Assembly (NCBI GenBank): GCA_040224245.1
Contig: JBEGIR010000053.1
Location: forward strand, 1 to 45,524
Length of the DNA: 45,524 bases
Reading direction: 5' to 3'
Source of the DNA: Puniceicoccaceae bacterium
Lineage (GTDB): Bacteria; Verrucomicrobiota; Verrucomicrobiia; Opitutales; JAFGAQ01
The notes under the pieces are model-generated. The model was given only the letters and a program-made list of their open reading frames with translations, was not told where the DNA came from and did not search any database. The stretch's first letter is position 1. Each line of letters begins with the position of its first letter. The translations under genes and the position numbers were made by a program. Shown here piece after piece: positions 24,625 to 32,946 of the stretch.

Positions 24625-27045
24625 ATGAAATCGAGATTCCTGTTGCTATTCCTTTGTTGTCTTCCGGGCCTATTGTTTGCCCAGCGAACCGAGCTGAAAC
24701 TGGAGACGGGGTGGAAGTTCCATCGCGGCGATGCGGATGGGGCACAATCCCTGCAATATGACGATGAACACTGGGAATCAGTGCGTGTTCCCCACGATTG
24801 GGCAATCACGGGACCGTTTGATCCTGAAATTGACAAGCAAGTCACCCGCATCGTGCAAAACGGAGAAACTGTTGCGACGGAAAAAACGGGTCGCACAGGT
24901 GCGTTGCCTTTTATCGGCAGCGGTTGGTACCGGTATGAACTTCACTTGCCCGAACTTCTGGAGGATCAACAGGCATTATTGTATTTTGATGGAGCCATGA
25001 GCGAGGCTCAGGTCTATGTGAATGGAGAGCGCGTGGGATACTGGCCTTATGGGTACAGTTATTTTTATGTCGATGTGACGGAAGCGCTTCGCGCCGGCAC
25101 GAATCTGATCGCGGTGCGGTTGGAGAATCAGCCGCGCTCCTCGCGCTGGTATCCGGGGGCCGGATTGTATCGGAACGTGCGCCTGTTGGTGAAAAACAAG
25201 GCAAGTTTTGATCCATGGGGAATTTTTGTCACGACTCCGCTGGTGCAGGACGAAGTGGCGAAGGTGAATGTGAAAGCTGCAGTGTCGGGTGAGGGGCTGA
25301 GCATGCAGGCACGCATTGTCGATGCGGAGCAGAATGAAGTTGCCCGTGTCACGGGTGTGCAAGCGATTGGCGATGAAATCGAACTCAACCTTGCACTTCC
25401 AGATCCCAGACTCTGGAGTCCGGAAGATCCGCAACTCTACACTGTTCATTGTGAGCTGTATCAGGATGGCATTCTCACAGATTCGAAGCAGGTGCGTTTT
25501 GGAGTGCGGACTTTGGAGTTTGTGCCTGAGAAGGGATTTTTTCTGAACGGTAAGGTCACCAAGTTTCGAGGGGTTTGCCTGCATCACGATCTGGGACCGC
25601 TTGGAGCGGCGATCAATGTGGCGGCACTGCGGAGGCAGTTGCGCATCCTGAAGGATCTCGGAGTAAACGCGATCCGTTCTGCGCACAACATGCCGTCGCC
25701 CGAGCAGCTTGAACTCTGTGATGAGATGGGCTTTCTGTTCATCGCCGAGAGTTTTGATGAGTGGGCCAAGCCCAAAGTGGAGAATGGATACAACCGGTTC
25801 TTTGAGGAGTGGGCCGAGCGTGATGTGGTCAATCTCGTGCGGGCGACGCGCAATCATCCCTGCATTGTGATGTGGAGCAGTGGTAATGAAGTGCCTGACC
25901 AATGGGGAGCGGAGGGAGTGAAGCGGGCAAAGTGGCTGCAGGATCTGTTTCACCGCGAGGACCCCACGCGCAAGGTGACAGTGGGTATGGATCAGGTGAA
26001 GGCAACTATGGAGAGCGGCTTTGGTGCTCTGTTGGATATCCCTGGACTCAATTATCGCGTACACCTCTATGAAGAGGCCAATGAACGCTTCCCGCAGGGT
26101 CTGATCCTGGGTTCAGAGACAGCCTCCACCGTGAGTTCCCGCGGGATTTATCACTTCCCGGTGGTTGAGGGTAAGGGCATCACCCATGCGGATCTTCAAT
26201 CCTCTTCCTACGATCTTGAGGCCTGCTCGTGGTCAAATGTACCCGAGGTAGATTTTGTGATGCAGGATGACAAACCCTGGGTGATCGGTGAGTTTGTCTG
26301 GACCGGATTTGACTATTTGGGCGAACCCACTCCTTACGACGAGTTTTGGCCGTCCCGAAGTTCCTATTTTGGCATATTGGATCTCGCCGGACTTCCCAAG
26401 GATCGCTACTACCTCTATCGCAGTCGGTGGAATCCGGAAGTCGAAACCCTGCACATCCTGCCGCACTGGAACTGGCCCGAGCGCCTTGGTGAAACAACGC
26501 CGGTGTTTGTGTATACGAACTATGATCGCGCAGAGCTCTTCCTGAACGGAGTAAGCCAGGGCATTCGGGAAAAGCATCGCAACGGTTCCCTGCAGGAGCG
26601 CTATCGTCTGATGTGGATGGACGTGAAGTATGAACCCGGCACGCTGGAGGTTGTGGCACTCGATGGGGATGGGAATGCACTGGCGCGACGACAGATGCAC
26701 ACGGCAGGTCCACCGCATTCGCTGCGACTGGAGGCGGATCGCACTGAGATTGTAGCCAACGGAAAAGATTTGAGTTTTGTCACTGTGAGTGTGGTGGATG
26801 CGGTTGGAAATCTGTGTCCACGGGCAGCTGCGCAATTGCATTTCCGCGTGACGGGTGCTGGTAGTTTTCGCGCAGTGTGCAATGGGGACGCCACCTCTCT
26901 GGAACTTTTTCATCTGCCAACGATGCAGACCTTCAGTGGGCAGCTGGTCGTGATCGTGGAGTCGGGAGAAGAGCCGGGTCCGATTCAGTTGGAAGTATGG
27001 GCGGATGACCTGCCGAAGCAGGTCATTGAGTTAACCGCGATTTGA
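24625..27045 (+). CDS. Exported glycoside hydrolase family 2 protein, beta-galactosidase type
   Basis: An 806-residue protein from ATG 24625, which gives a clean signal peptide (KSRFLLLFLCCLPGLLFAQ, probably cleaved after FAQ). The frame is open back to 24589. GH2 jelly-roll features follow (WKFHRGD; VPHDWAITGPFD), then KFRGVCLHHDLGPLG at the barrel start. The acid/base Glu is in VMWSSGNEVPDQW (about E422), and the nucleophile in WVIGEFVWTGFDYLGEP (about E556). The C-terminus has two Ig-like domains of the DUF4982/Big-like type found in Bacteroidota-style beta-galactosidases. Related enzymes also include glucuronidases, so substrate is uncertain. Because it is exported, it would act in the periplasm or outside, upstream of the intracellular beta-mannosidase. 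Convergent with the esterase. Confidence 0.9.
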   Translation: MKSRFLLLFLCCLPGLLFAQRTELKLETGWKFHRGDADGAQSLQYDDEHWESVRVPHDWAITGPFDPEIDKQVTRIVQNGETVATEKTGRTGALPFIGSGWYRYELHLPELLEDQQALLYFDGAMSEAQVYVNGERVGYWPYGYSYFYVDVTEALRAGTNLIAVRLENQPRSSRWYPGAGLYRNVRLLVKNKASFDPWGIFVTTPLVQDEVAKVNVKAAVSGEGLSMQARIVDAEQNEVARVTGVQAIGDEIELNLALPDPRLWSPEDPQLYTVHCELYQDGILTDSKQVRFGVRTLEFVPEKGFFLNGKVTKFRGVCLHHDLGPLGAAINVAALRRQLRILKDLGVNAIRSAHNMPSPEQLELCDEMGFLFIAESFDEWAKPKVENGYNRFFEEWAERDVVNLVRATRNHPCIVMWSSGNEVPDQWGAEGVKRAKWLQDLFHREDPTRKVTVGMDQVKATMESGFGALLDIPGLNYRVHLYEEANERFPQGLILGSETASTVSSRGIYHFPVVEGKGITHADLQSSSYDLEACSWSNVPEVDFVMQDDKPWVIGEFVWTGFDYLGEPTPYDEFWPSRSSYFGILDLAGLPKDRYYLYRSRWNPEVETLHILPHWNWPERLGETTPVFVYTNYDRAELFLNGVSQGIREKHRNGSLQERYRLMWMDVKYEPGTLEVVALDGDGNALARRQMHTAGPPHSLRLEADRTEIVANGKDLSFVTVSVVDAVGNLCPRAAAQLHFRVTGAGSFRAVCNGDATSLELFHLPTMQTFSGQLVVIVESGEEPGPIQLEVWADDLPKQVIELTAI

Positions 27046-27062
27046 GACGCTAACGGTTGAGT

Positions 27063-27989
27063 TCAGAGTCCCCGATCCCGCATCCACGCGATCAGCAGGT
27101 CAGGCCAGGTCTGAGTCGGTCCCGATGCCCGACGAATGCCAAAGCCGTGTCCACCCTTTTCAAAACTGTGTAATTCAACTGGCACCTTTGCCTGAAGCAG
27201 TGCAGTGACGAATTCGAGGCTATTTTGCGGGATGACGGCTCCGTCGTCATTGGCCAGCGCCACAAAAGTGGGCGGTGTCTGCGCTGTTACGTGAAGGGCA
27301 TTGGAAAACTGTTTCTCCATGGAGGGTTCGGGATCGGTGCCGAGCAACTGGGTTCGACTGCCCATGTGGGTGACATCCGGGTGCATGGAAATCACGGGAT
27401 ACAGCAGGATCATGAAATCGGGTCGCGCGGATACCGCATCCAGCTGATCCCTGACCGGGTAACTTTGCCGCTCAAACTGTGTTCCAAGGGTTGAGGCGAG
27501 GTGTCCACCAGCGGAAAAGCCCATCACGCCAATGCGTTGTGAGTCGATTCCCCAATCTTCTGCGTGGTAGCGAATGGTTCGCAGGGCGCGCTGCGCATCC
27601 TGCAACGGCACCCATGAGCGGTTGTCGTGACCCTCTCCCGGCAGCCGGTAGCTCAGCACAAATGCGGTGATGCCATCCTCATTGAGACGTTCTGCAATCA
27701 CCACACCTTCATGATCGTAGGCGAGATAGCGGTAGCCTCCACCCGGACAAATCAGAACCGCTGTTCCATTGGGGGTTTCGGGCCGAAAGACCTCAAGCTG
27801 CGGAGTCTGAATCTGGCTCAGCACGCGATTGTGTTCATTGGGATTGGTGGAACGCTCCTCTGTCATCAGTTCTAGCGCAAGTTTTTCACTTCCGGGGGCT
27901 TGCTCCGGCCAGATGTGGAGAAACGAGGAATCGGCAACGATCAAGCTTGTGGGGAGCAGGGTCAGGACAAGTAGGGATTGAATGTTCAT
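27063..27989 (-). CDS. Exported alpha/beta hydrolase, acetyl-esterase-like
   Basis: A 308-residue protein with an N-terminal signal peptide (NIQSLLVLTLLPTSLIVA). The oxyanion segment is VLICPGGGYRYLAYDHEG; the nucleophile Ser sits in GVMGFSAGGHLAST; Asp is likely in VALANDDGAVIP and His in FEKGGHGFGI. This arrangement is typical of xylan/carbohydrate acetyl esterases of the BD-FAE/Axe-like group, which remove acetyl or feruloyl groups from plant or algal glycans. Adjacent GH2 genes support a carbohydrate role. Its start codon lies only 26 bases after an intrinsic terminator on the same strand (28016-28055), so its expression probably depends on read-through or a promoter overlapping that structure. 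Confidence 0.85.
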   Translation of the reverse strand: MNIQSLLVLTLLPTSLIVADSSFLHIWPEQAPGSEKLALELMTEERSTNPNEHNRVLSQIQTPQLEVFRPETPNGTAVLICPGGGYRYLAYDHEGVVIAERLNEDGITAFVLSYRLPGEGHDNRSWVPLQDAQRALRTIRYHAEDWGIDSQRIGVMGFSAGGHLASTLGTQFERQSYPVRDQLDAVSARPDFMILLYPVISMHPDVTHMGSRTQLLGTDPEPSMEKQFSNALHVTAQTPPTFVALANDDGAVIPQNSLEFVTALLQAKVPVELHSFEKGGHGFGIRRASGPTQTWPDLLIAWMRDRGL

Positions 27990-28015
27990 GGAAGCTTTGT
28001 CTGTTCGAATGCGGC

Positions 28016-28055
28016 AAAAAAAATCGGGGTCACACCCCCATAGAAATGACCCCGA
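28016..28055 (-). terminator. Strong intrinsic terminator just upstream of the esterase gene
   Basis: On the minus strand, TCGGGGTCA and TGACCCCGA form a perfect 9-bp stem around 14 bases, followed immediately by eight T residues. It ends 26 bp before the esterase ATG and lies 267 bp after the peroxiredoxin stop codon. It could end the lipid/peroxiredoxin transcript, act as an attenuator for the esterase, or do both. Confidence 0.85.
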
Positions 28056-28321
28056 CCGAATACGCGAAGCGTATTTTATTGTTTTGGTTTGAATAAGTAG
28101 AATTGAATTCTGAAGAGGCCGATGCCGAAGCGTCGGATTTCAGTGCGCATGAGACTTTGCCCATGGCATGAATTCAATAGACTGAAAAATTGTGCAATCT
28201 TTCGAGAGAAAGTTCGCTTGACTGTTAAGTCGGTCGCAGGGCAGTCATGGATTAGACTGTGCCCTGCGGTGGCAGTTTCCTGGCATCTCCGCTGTTCTGT
28301 TTTGCAGAGAACGGCTTTGCT
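28016..28321 (-). ncRNA. Candidate structured RNA: hairpin-rich leader/attenuator or 3' UTR RNA
   Basis: This 306-bp gap between the peroxiredoxin and esterase genes has no convincing gene but many short-loop stems: 28236-28243 with 28260-28267 (8 bp), 28199-28203 with 28208-28212 (GAGA loop on plus), 28102-28110 with 28170-28178 (9 bp), enclosing 28119-28125 with 28130-28136 (7 bp, CGAA loop), 28059-28065 with 28069-28075 (7 bp), then the terminator stem. A helix that extends the inner stem, 28111-28114 with 28139-28142, also fits. Ending in a T-tract before an ORF on the same strand is the layout of a riboswitch or attenuator. I recognise no known RNA family. The strand is inferred from the terminator. 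Confidence 0.4.
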
Positions 28322-28843
28322 TTATGACATCGAGTCAAATTGAAGGATCCCGAGATCCATCAGGGCCTGCTTGACATCGGCGGCCTGAGAGCTGGTGGAG
28401 GCTTTTGTATCGCGCCAGATGATTTTGCCATCCTGGATCAGGTAGGCCTGACGGGAAAACCAGCCGCGACCAAAGGCATTTGATACGGATTTGTCTTCAT
28501 CGGCGATCAGGTCAAAGGGCAACTGGTGTTTATCCATGAAATCGCGTTGGGCTTCGGCGGAGTCATAGCTGACACCAAATACCTTGACCCCCTTGGCGGT
28601 GAGTTCCTCGAAGGAATCCCGAAGGCTGCAGGCCTGAGCCGTACATCCAGGAGTGTCTGCCTTGGGATAAAAAAAGACGAGTGTGATGCCCTCGGCAAAA
28701 ACAGCTCCCAAATCAATGGTATCTCCGTTTTGCAGGGTGGCATTGAGGGCGGGAGCATCGGCTCCGACCGCGAGTTCGTCGGCGCAGCCGAAATTGAAGA
28801 AGTTGAACATGGACAGGATGAGAATGAATTTTAAGGGTTTCAT
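28322..28843 (-). CDS. Exported peroxiredoxin, Bcp/PrxQ type
   Basis: A 173-residue protein from ATG 28843. The frame is open to 28990, but only this start gives a hydrophobic signal segment (KPLKFILILSMFNFFNFGCA). The thioredoxin-fold peroxidase motif is FFYPKADTPGCTAQACSLRD: the peroxidatic Cys is in TPGCT and a second Cys follows five residues later, as in Bcp/PrxQ enzymes. These reduce peroxides with thioredoxin. Bcp proteins are usually cytosolic, so the export signal is notable; whether the Cys at the end of the hydrophobic stretch is lipidated is unclear because the preceding residues (FNFG) are a poor lipobox. It follows the methyltransferase gene by 82 bp on the same strand and may be the last gene of the lipid operon. 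Confidence 0.88.
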   Translation of the reverse strand: MKPLKFILILSMFNFFNFGCADELAVGADAPALNATLQNGDTIDLGAVFAEGITLVFFYPKADTPGCTAQACSLRDSFEELTAKGVKVFGVSYDSAEAQRDFMDKHQLPFDLIADEDKSVSNAFGRGWFSRQAYLIQDGKIIWRDTKASTSSQAADVKQALMDLGILQFDSMS

Positions 28844-28925
28844 GATGATTGTTATGTGCAGAGTGAATCTGGAATGCAGGATTTTGCAATGATGCTGAAA
28901 CGAGTCTGACTGCTGAAAGCTGTGA

Positions 28926-29942
28926 TCAGTTCCTGCGTTTGACAAAGCGGTAGTGCGAAATGCCCCATTCGCGTCCGTCGCCGTAGGCAAACAGCTCGGA
29001 ACAGGCGAGCAGGAACATGCGCCAGCGCATCAACCAACGCGTGACCTCACCGTAGTGTTCCCGGAAGATCTCTGAAATGGGCTCGACGTTGCCGTTGAGG
29101 CGCTCCAGCCAGGCTTCGAGGGTTTGCGTGTAATGCTTTCCGTTGAGTTTCCAATCCTGCTCGATCAGCAGGTGTTCGCTGAAGTGGGAAAAGAGGTCGT
29201 GGGATGGCATGGTGCCTCCGGTGAAAAAGGAATTGGACATCCAGTCGTTGGGGTCGCTGGCTTCGTAGGTGTAGGCCAATTCCCGGTGAGAAAATACGTG
29301 AACAAAGGCCTTTCCGTCGTCTTTCAACCACTTTGCCATGCGCTGAAAGAGGGCTTCATAATTGCGCATGTGTTCGAGCATTTCAATGGAGACAATGCGG
29401 TCAAACTGACTCTTGGGTTTAAACGTAACGATGTTTTCGGTGAGAACTTCCAGGTTGCTCAGCCCCCGTTCATTCGCCCGTGAACGGATGTAGGCCGCCT
29501 GTGTCTGCGAATTGGAGACGGCAAGGATGTGACTTTTGGGGAAACGCTCCGCCGCCCAGAGTGAGAACGACCCCCAGCCGCACCCCATTTCAAGAATGGT
29601 TTGTCCATCCTCCAGCTCGGCACGTTCGGCTACGAGCTGAAGCGAGGCCAACTCGGCCTTTTCGAGCGTCGTAACGCCCTCCGGCCAGTAGCAGCCACTG
29701 TATTTCATGCGCGGGCCGAGAATGAGTTGGTAGAACTCCGTGGGTACCTGATAGTGCTGATCATTGGCCTCGTCAGTGGCGATGGCGATCGGGCTTTCCC
29801 GTAGGTGTTGCACCAGCATGGCTTTGGCGTTGCTGCCTTTCTGATGTTCGATGCGAAGCTTGTGTTTGAGCTTCTGACGGATACCGATGCGGATCAGCCA
29901 GAGGGGAATGATGCCGGACTCGGCAAGGGTGGTTGCATTCAT
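28926..29942 (-). CDS. Second cyclopropane-synthase-like SAM methyltransferase
   Basis: A 338-residue methyltransferase. SAM-binding motif I is TILEMGCGWGSFSLWAAERF; IVSIEMLEHMRNYEALF is the post-II region; HYQVPTEFYQLILGPRMKYSGCYW is the N-terminal signature shared with cyclopropane-fatty-acyl-phospholipid synthases. It is shorter than a true CFA synthase and lacks the usual N-terminal lipid-binding domain, so it resembles the single-domain group found beside CFA synthases in fatty-acid-modifying clusters. Methylation of an unsaturated acyl chain is likely but unproven. It lies 62 bp after the DUF1295 gene in the same direction. Confidence 0.85.
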   Translation of the reverse strand: MNATTLAESGIIPLWLIRIGIRQKLKHKLRIEHQKGSNAKAMLVQHLRESPIAIATDEANDQHYQVPTEFYQLILGPRMKYSGCYWPEGVTTLEKAELASLQLVAERAELEDGQTILEMGCGWGSFSLWAAERFPKSHILAVSNSQTQAAYIRSRANERGLSNLEVLTENIVTFKPKSQFDRIVSIEMLEHMRNYEALFQRMAKWLKDDGKAFVHVFSHRELAYTYEASDPNDWMSNSFFTGGTMPSHDLFSHFSEHLLIEQDWKLNGKHYTQTLEAWLERLNGNVEPISEIFREHYGEVTRWLMRWRMFLLACSELFAYGDGREWGISHYRFVKRRN

Positions 29943-30004
29943 GATGATGGTATAAAGAAGTTGCTCGGTGCTGCGGTTGGGATGGGTTGCATGCAGGGGC
30001 TGAT

Positions 30005-30808
30005 TTAGGACTGGGTTGTAGTTTCGGACTTTGGGAACCAGGGGAAAAATGCGGAAGTCTCGCGCTGGTATTGTCGGTAGGATTCACCGCGTTTTCGAAT
30101 CGCCTGGGCCTCAGTGGGAGGAATACCTGTCATTTTCAGAATCAGGAACAGCATGATAAGCGGTGCTGCCAGTGCCGGGAAAAAGGCGGAACTTCCCCAG
30201 GTAATGGAAGGGAAAGCGAGCCAGAAGATCCATTCGAAGAAGTAGTTCGGGTGGCGGGAGTAACGCCAGAGTCCGGATTTGCATACCTTGCCCTGATTTT
30301 TGGGGTTTGCCTTGAAGCGACGCAGCTGGCGGTCGGCCAGTGTTTCGCCACTGATGGCGATGATAGCGATCACGACGGCGATCCAGTCATTTGCGCTCCA
30401 GGCAGATTTTGCGCTGTGCATCGCCAGCAGGGGTGGGATCGAAAAGAAAAACGCAGCAGCTGCCTGAATCATGAAAAATCCGAACAACTTGGGTGAGCGC
30501 TCACCTCCCCATTGTTTCTTGATCTCCTGATAACGCCCGTCCTCAGGTTCTGTCGCGATGCGAATGAGCAGGTGTGTTCCAAGGCGCAATGACCAAATCG
30601 CAATCAGAACAAAACCCAGCAATTGAGGGCCGATTGGCATTCCAAGGATGAGGAAGTAGCCTAGGGACAACACTCCTATGCTATAGGCCCAGACGACGTC
30701 AACCCAGGCGGCATTGTGGATGCGGACGCAGACGATCCAGGCGATGATCATGATCGCGAATGCAGTGAGTGCACCAGCGATGAGAGTATGGGTGATGGTG
30801 TCGATCAT
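30005..30808 (-). CDS. DUF1295 / steroid 5-alpha-reductase-like membrane protein
   Basis: A 267-residue polytopic membrane protein with six to seven predicted helices. The DUF1295 signature GLWRYSRHPNYFFEWIFWLAF near residue 185 is intact, as is the upstream ETLADRQLRRFKANPKN. Relatives of this fold reduce double bonds with NADPH or methylate isoprenoids. In lipid clusters it sits next to CFA synthases. It overlaps the CFA synthase stop by the ATGA at 30805-30808, which indicates translational coupling. Confidence 0.9.
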   Translation of the reverse strand: MIDTITHTLIAGALTAFAIMIIAWIVCVRIHNAAWVDVVWAYSIGVLSLGYFLILGMPIGPQLLGFVLIAIWSLRLGTHLLIRIATEPEDGRYQEIKKQWGGERSPKLFGFFMIQAAAAFFFSIPPLLAMHSAKSAWSANDWIAVVIAIIAISGETLADRQLRRFKANPKNQGKVCKSGLWRYSRHPNYFFEWIFWLAFPSITWGSSAFFPALAAPLIMLFLILKMTGIPPTEAQAIRKRGESYRQYQRETSAFFPWFPKSETTTQS

Positions 30809-32112
30809 AGGGTGTGGATTTGCTGATTGTGTTGGGGGACTGCATCAACCGCTGTGCGGGAAATGCGGGAATCATCGTTGCTGTGCAGGGAGTTCTCATA
30901 TGCGTAGTCCAGGGTGTTGGGACTCGCATAGACCAGCTGGGCAACCTGAATGTGGCGGGTGTCAAATCCCGCTTCGCAGTAGGCGAAGTAGAAGTTCCAT
31001 TTGCGGTCAAACGCATCGTCAAATCCCAGTTGTCTTCGAGACTGTTCGGTGGCATTGAACTGCTCGCGCCACTGGCGCAGCGTAGCGGCATAGTGAGTGC
31101 CAAAAGTTTCGAGGTGCTGCAGATCCCAGTCACTGCTTCGCCGCACTGCCTTGTGCAGGCTGTCAATCGAAGGCAGGTGGCCGCCCGGGAAGATGTGCTT
31201 GCGAATGTAGTCCACGTGCCTGCGGTAGCGTTCATAGCGCGAATCGGGGGAGAGGATGACCTGCAAGCCGAGTATGCCGTGAGGTCGGAGCAGGCGGGCA
31301 CACTGTTTGAAGTAGTGATTGAGATGCTCGTGTCCGACGGCTTCCAGCATTTCAATGGATGCAATGCGATCAAATTGGCCCCGAATGTCGCGATAGTCCT
31401 GCAATCGTATCTCGATTTGTGCTTCAAGGCCATGCTCACGGATCTGTTCCAGCACATAAGCATGCTGACGCTCAGACAGGGTAAGCGTGGTAACCCGGCA
31501 ACCGTAGTGGCGTGCGGCATGCAATGCAAAACCTCCCCAGCCCGAACCGATTTCCAGCAAATGGTGTTCGGACTTCAGGTTGAGCTTGCGGCAAAGGCGG
31601 TCGTATTTTTCTTCCTGTGCATGCTGCAGGGATTGTTCGGGATCTGTGAAATAGGCAGAGGAGTAGGTCATGCTGGGGTCGAGGAATAGTTGGTAGAATG
31701 CATTGCCCAGATCGTAGTGAGCGTGAATGTTCCTGCGGCTCTGTGAACGGGTATTGCTGCGAAAGCGATGCAGGAGTTGATCCGCTGCCAGCGCAAGCTT
31801 GCGGGCAAGGGAGAGCAGGGGCTGCGATGCTGGGTTTTGAAAATAGGGTTCGTTGAGGATCAGGAGCTTCAAGAATCCGCTGAGGTTATCCGTATCCCAT
31901 TGCCCCGCTATGTAGCTCTCGCCCAGACCAATGTCGGTCTGCAGCACGACACGCTTGAAAAATTCAGAATCGTGTACGGTGACCTGAATCAGGGGTTGTG
32001 AGTCCGGTGACCCGATCCGGAAATGGCTGCCATCAGGCAGCTGCAGGGATAGCTGCCCGATCTGCATGCGGCGCAGCGTTTGCAACAAGAGGGATTGACA
32101 GGTATGATTCAT
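30805..32112 (-). CDS. Cyclopropane-fatty-acyl-phospholipid synthase family protein
   Basis: A 435-residue enzyme with the N-terminal lipid-binding region (VVLQTDIGLGESYIAGQWD) and C-terminal SAM domain: IHAHYDLGNAFYQLFLDPSMTYSSAYF, HLLEIGSGWGGFALHAARHYG, IASIEMLEAVGHEHLNHYF and HIFPGGHLPS. These residues are typical of CFA synthases and related mycolic-type methyltransferases that act on the double bond of membrane phospholipid chains. It lies 30 bp after the DUF1365 gene and is coupled to the DUF1295 gene. Confidence 0.93.
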   Translation of the reverse strand: MNHTCQSLLLQTLRRMQIGQLSLQLPDGSHFRIGSPDSQPLIQVTVHDSEFFKRVVLQTDIGLGESYIAGQWDTDNLSGFLKLLILNEPYFQNPASQPLLSLARKLALAADQLLHRFRSNTRSQSRRNIHAHYDLGNAFYQLFLDPSMTYSSAYFTDPEQSLQHAQEEKYDRLCRKLNLKSEHHLLEIGSGWGGFALHAARHYGCRVTTLTLSERQHAYVLEQIREHGLEAQIEIRLQDYRDIRGQFDRIASIEMLEAVGHEHLNHYFKQCARLLRPHGILGLQVILSPDSRYERYRRHVDYIRKHIFPGGHLPSIDSLHKAVRRSSDWDLQHLETFGTHYAATLRQWREQFNATEQSRRQLGFDDAFDRKWNFYFAYCEAGFDTRHIQVAQLVYASPNTLDYAYENSLHSNDDSRISRTAVDAVPQHNQQIHTL

Positions 32113-32142
32113 GGCTTGGATGCGGTTTGCAGCGTTAGGTTT

Positions 32143-32946
32143 TTAGACGACGAGCTTGTTGCTGCTCGCAGATCTGCGCGGAAGGTAGTGGCGTGTGTGA
32201 GTTTGCAGTTCAGGGTGATCGGACTTGGCGCGGACAGGCACCTTTTTCAAGAACAGCAGCAGGGCATGCCAGTGGATCGCTGCAATCACCTGTAGGGTGA
32301 CTGCAGGAAAGCGCAGGGTCTGCAGCAACAGTTCGCGCGTGCACAACTCCCTTCGTTTTCCGCGCATACCACTTCGGAAGAAGATGCCCTCGGCATCTGA
32401 TTCGTGGATATGGATGTCCAGTGCATCGTCTGGAAAGCGCAGGTTAAAATGCAGTTGGGTATCGAGGTCGCTGAAGGGTGAAATGTAGAAGTGTTTATCC
32501 TGCACGTCCCGCACCCGCTGATGGCGGTGTGACTGCGCATCGATGGAGTAGAGCTTCTGCTCGTTGAAGGTGTTGGCAACCTCGGCCACAATTGCTGCGG
32601 GGTCTCCATTTGCGTCGCTGACGAAATAGAAGGTTACCGGATTAAATTGATAGCCGAGTGTGCGCAGATTGGTGAGCATTTGAATGCGACCAATCGGCTG
32701 ACTGAAGCCCCGGGAGTGCAGAAACGCAGTCACATTCTCCTTCACGGTCGCTTTGCCAAAATCGAGGTGATCTTCGACGCGAAGGGAGTAGAGCGCATAG
32801 CGATTTTCCGAGATCAAAGGATTTTGGACCAAACGGTCCCATTCGTCGAGATCGATGCAGAAGGTGAACATGCGGTAGCGGAAAGCATGCACTCTGGGGC
32901 GACGGCGGTCGTGATAGATGTCACAGAGATAGAGGCAGGACTTCAT
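32143..32946 (-). CDS. DUF1365 family protein
   Basis: A 267-residue protein from ATG 32946. Typical DUF1365 motifs are visible: HDRRRPRVHAFRYRMFTFCIDLDEW at the start, FCPVTFYFV-like LGYQFNPVTFYFVSDANG in the middle and KHFYISPFSDLDTQLHFNLR. No biochemical function is established; the gene nearly always accompanies CFA synthase and an FAD amine-oxidase-like gene. The start overlaps the end of the oxidoreductase gene by 26 bp, so the pair is translated together. Confidence 0.92.
   Translation of the reverse strand: MKSCLYLCDIYHDRRRPRVHAFRYRMFTFCIDLDEWDRLVQNPLISENRYALYSLRVEDHLDFGKATVKENVTAFLHSRGFSQPIGRIQMLTNLRTLGYQFNPVTFYFVSDANGDPAAIVAEVANTFNEQKLYSIDAQSHRHQRVRDVQDKHFYISPFSDLDTQLHFNLRFPDDALDIHIHESDAEGIFFRSGMRGKRRELCTRELLLQTLRFPAVTLQVIAAIHWHALLLFLKKVPVRAKSDHPELQTHTRHYLPRRSASSNKLVV

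Noticed and set aside
24976-26064. A 362-residue open frame on the minus strand, opposite the exported GH2 gene
   Set aside because: It is antisense to a gene with clear catalytic motifs, has no recognisable domain and shows the low-complexity His/Arg/Leu make-up of a shadow frame.
28016-28075. End of a REP-associated or IS200-like element, because of the GGGGTCA/TGACCCC hairpin
   Set aside because: No transposase remnant lies nearby, and the eight T residues fit a terminator better; a mobile origin cannot be excluded.
28231-28236. Long-range antiterminator pairing between about 28230-28236 and 28053-28059 (7 bp)
   Set aside because: A complement of this length is expected by chance in 300 bases, and it would open only three pairs of the terminator stem.
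28122-28343. A 73-residue plus-strand frame in the structured region
   Set aside because: No recognisable motif, no ribosome binding site, it runs into the peroxiredoxin gene, and the DNA is better explained as hairpins.
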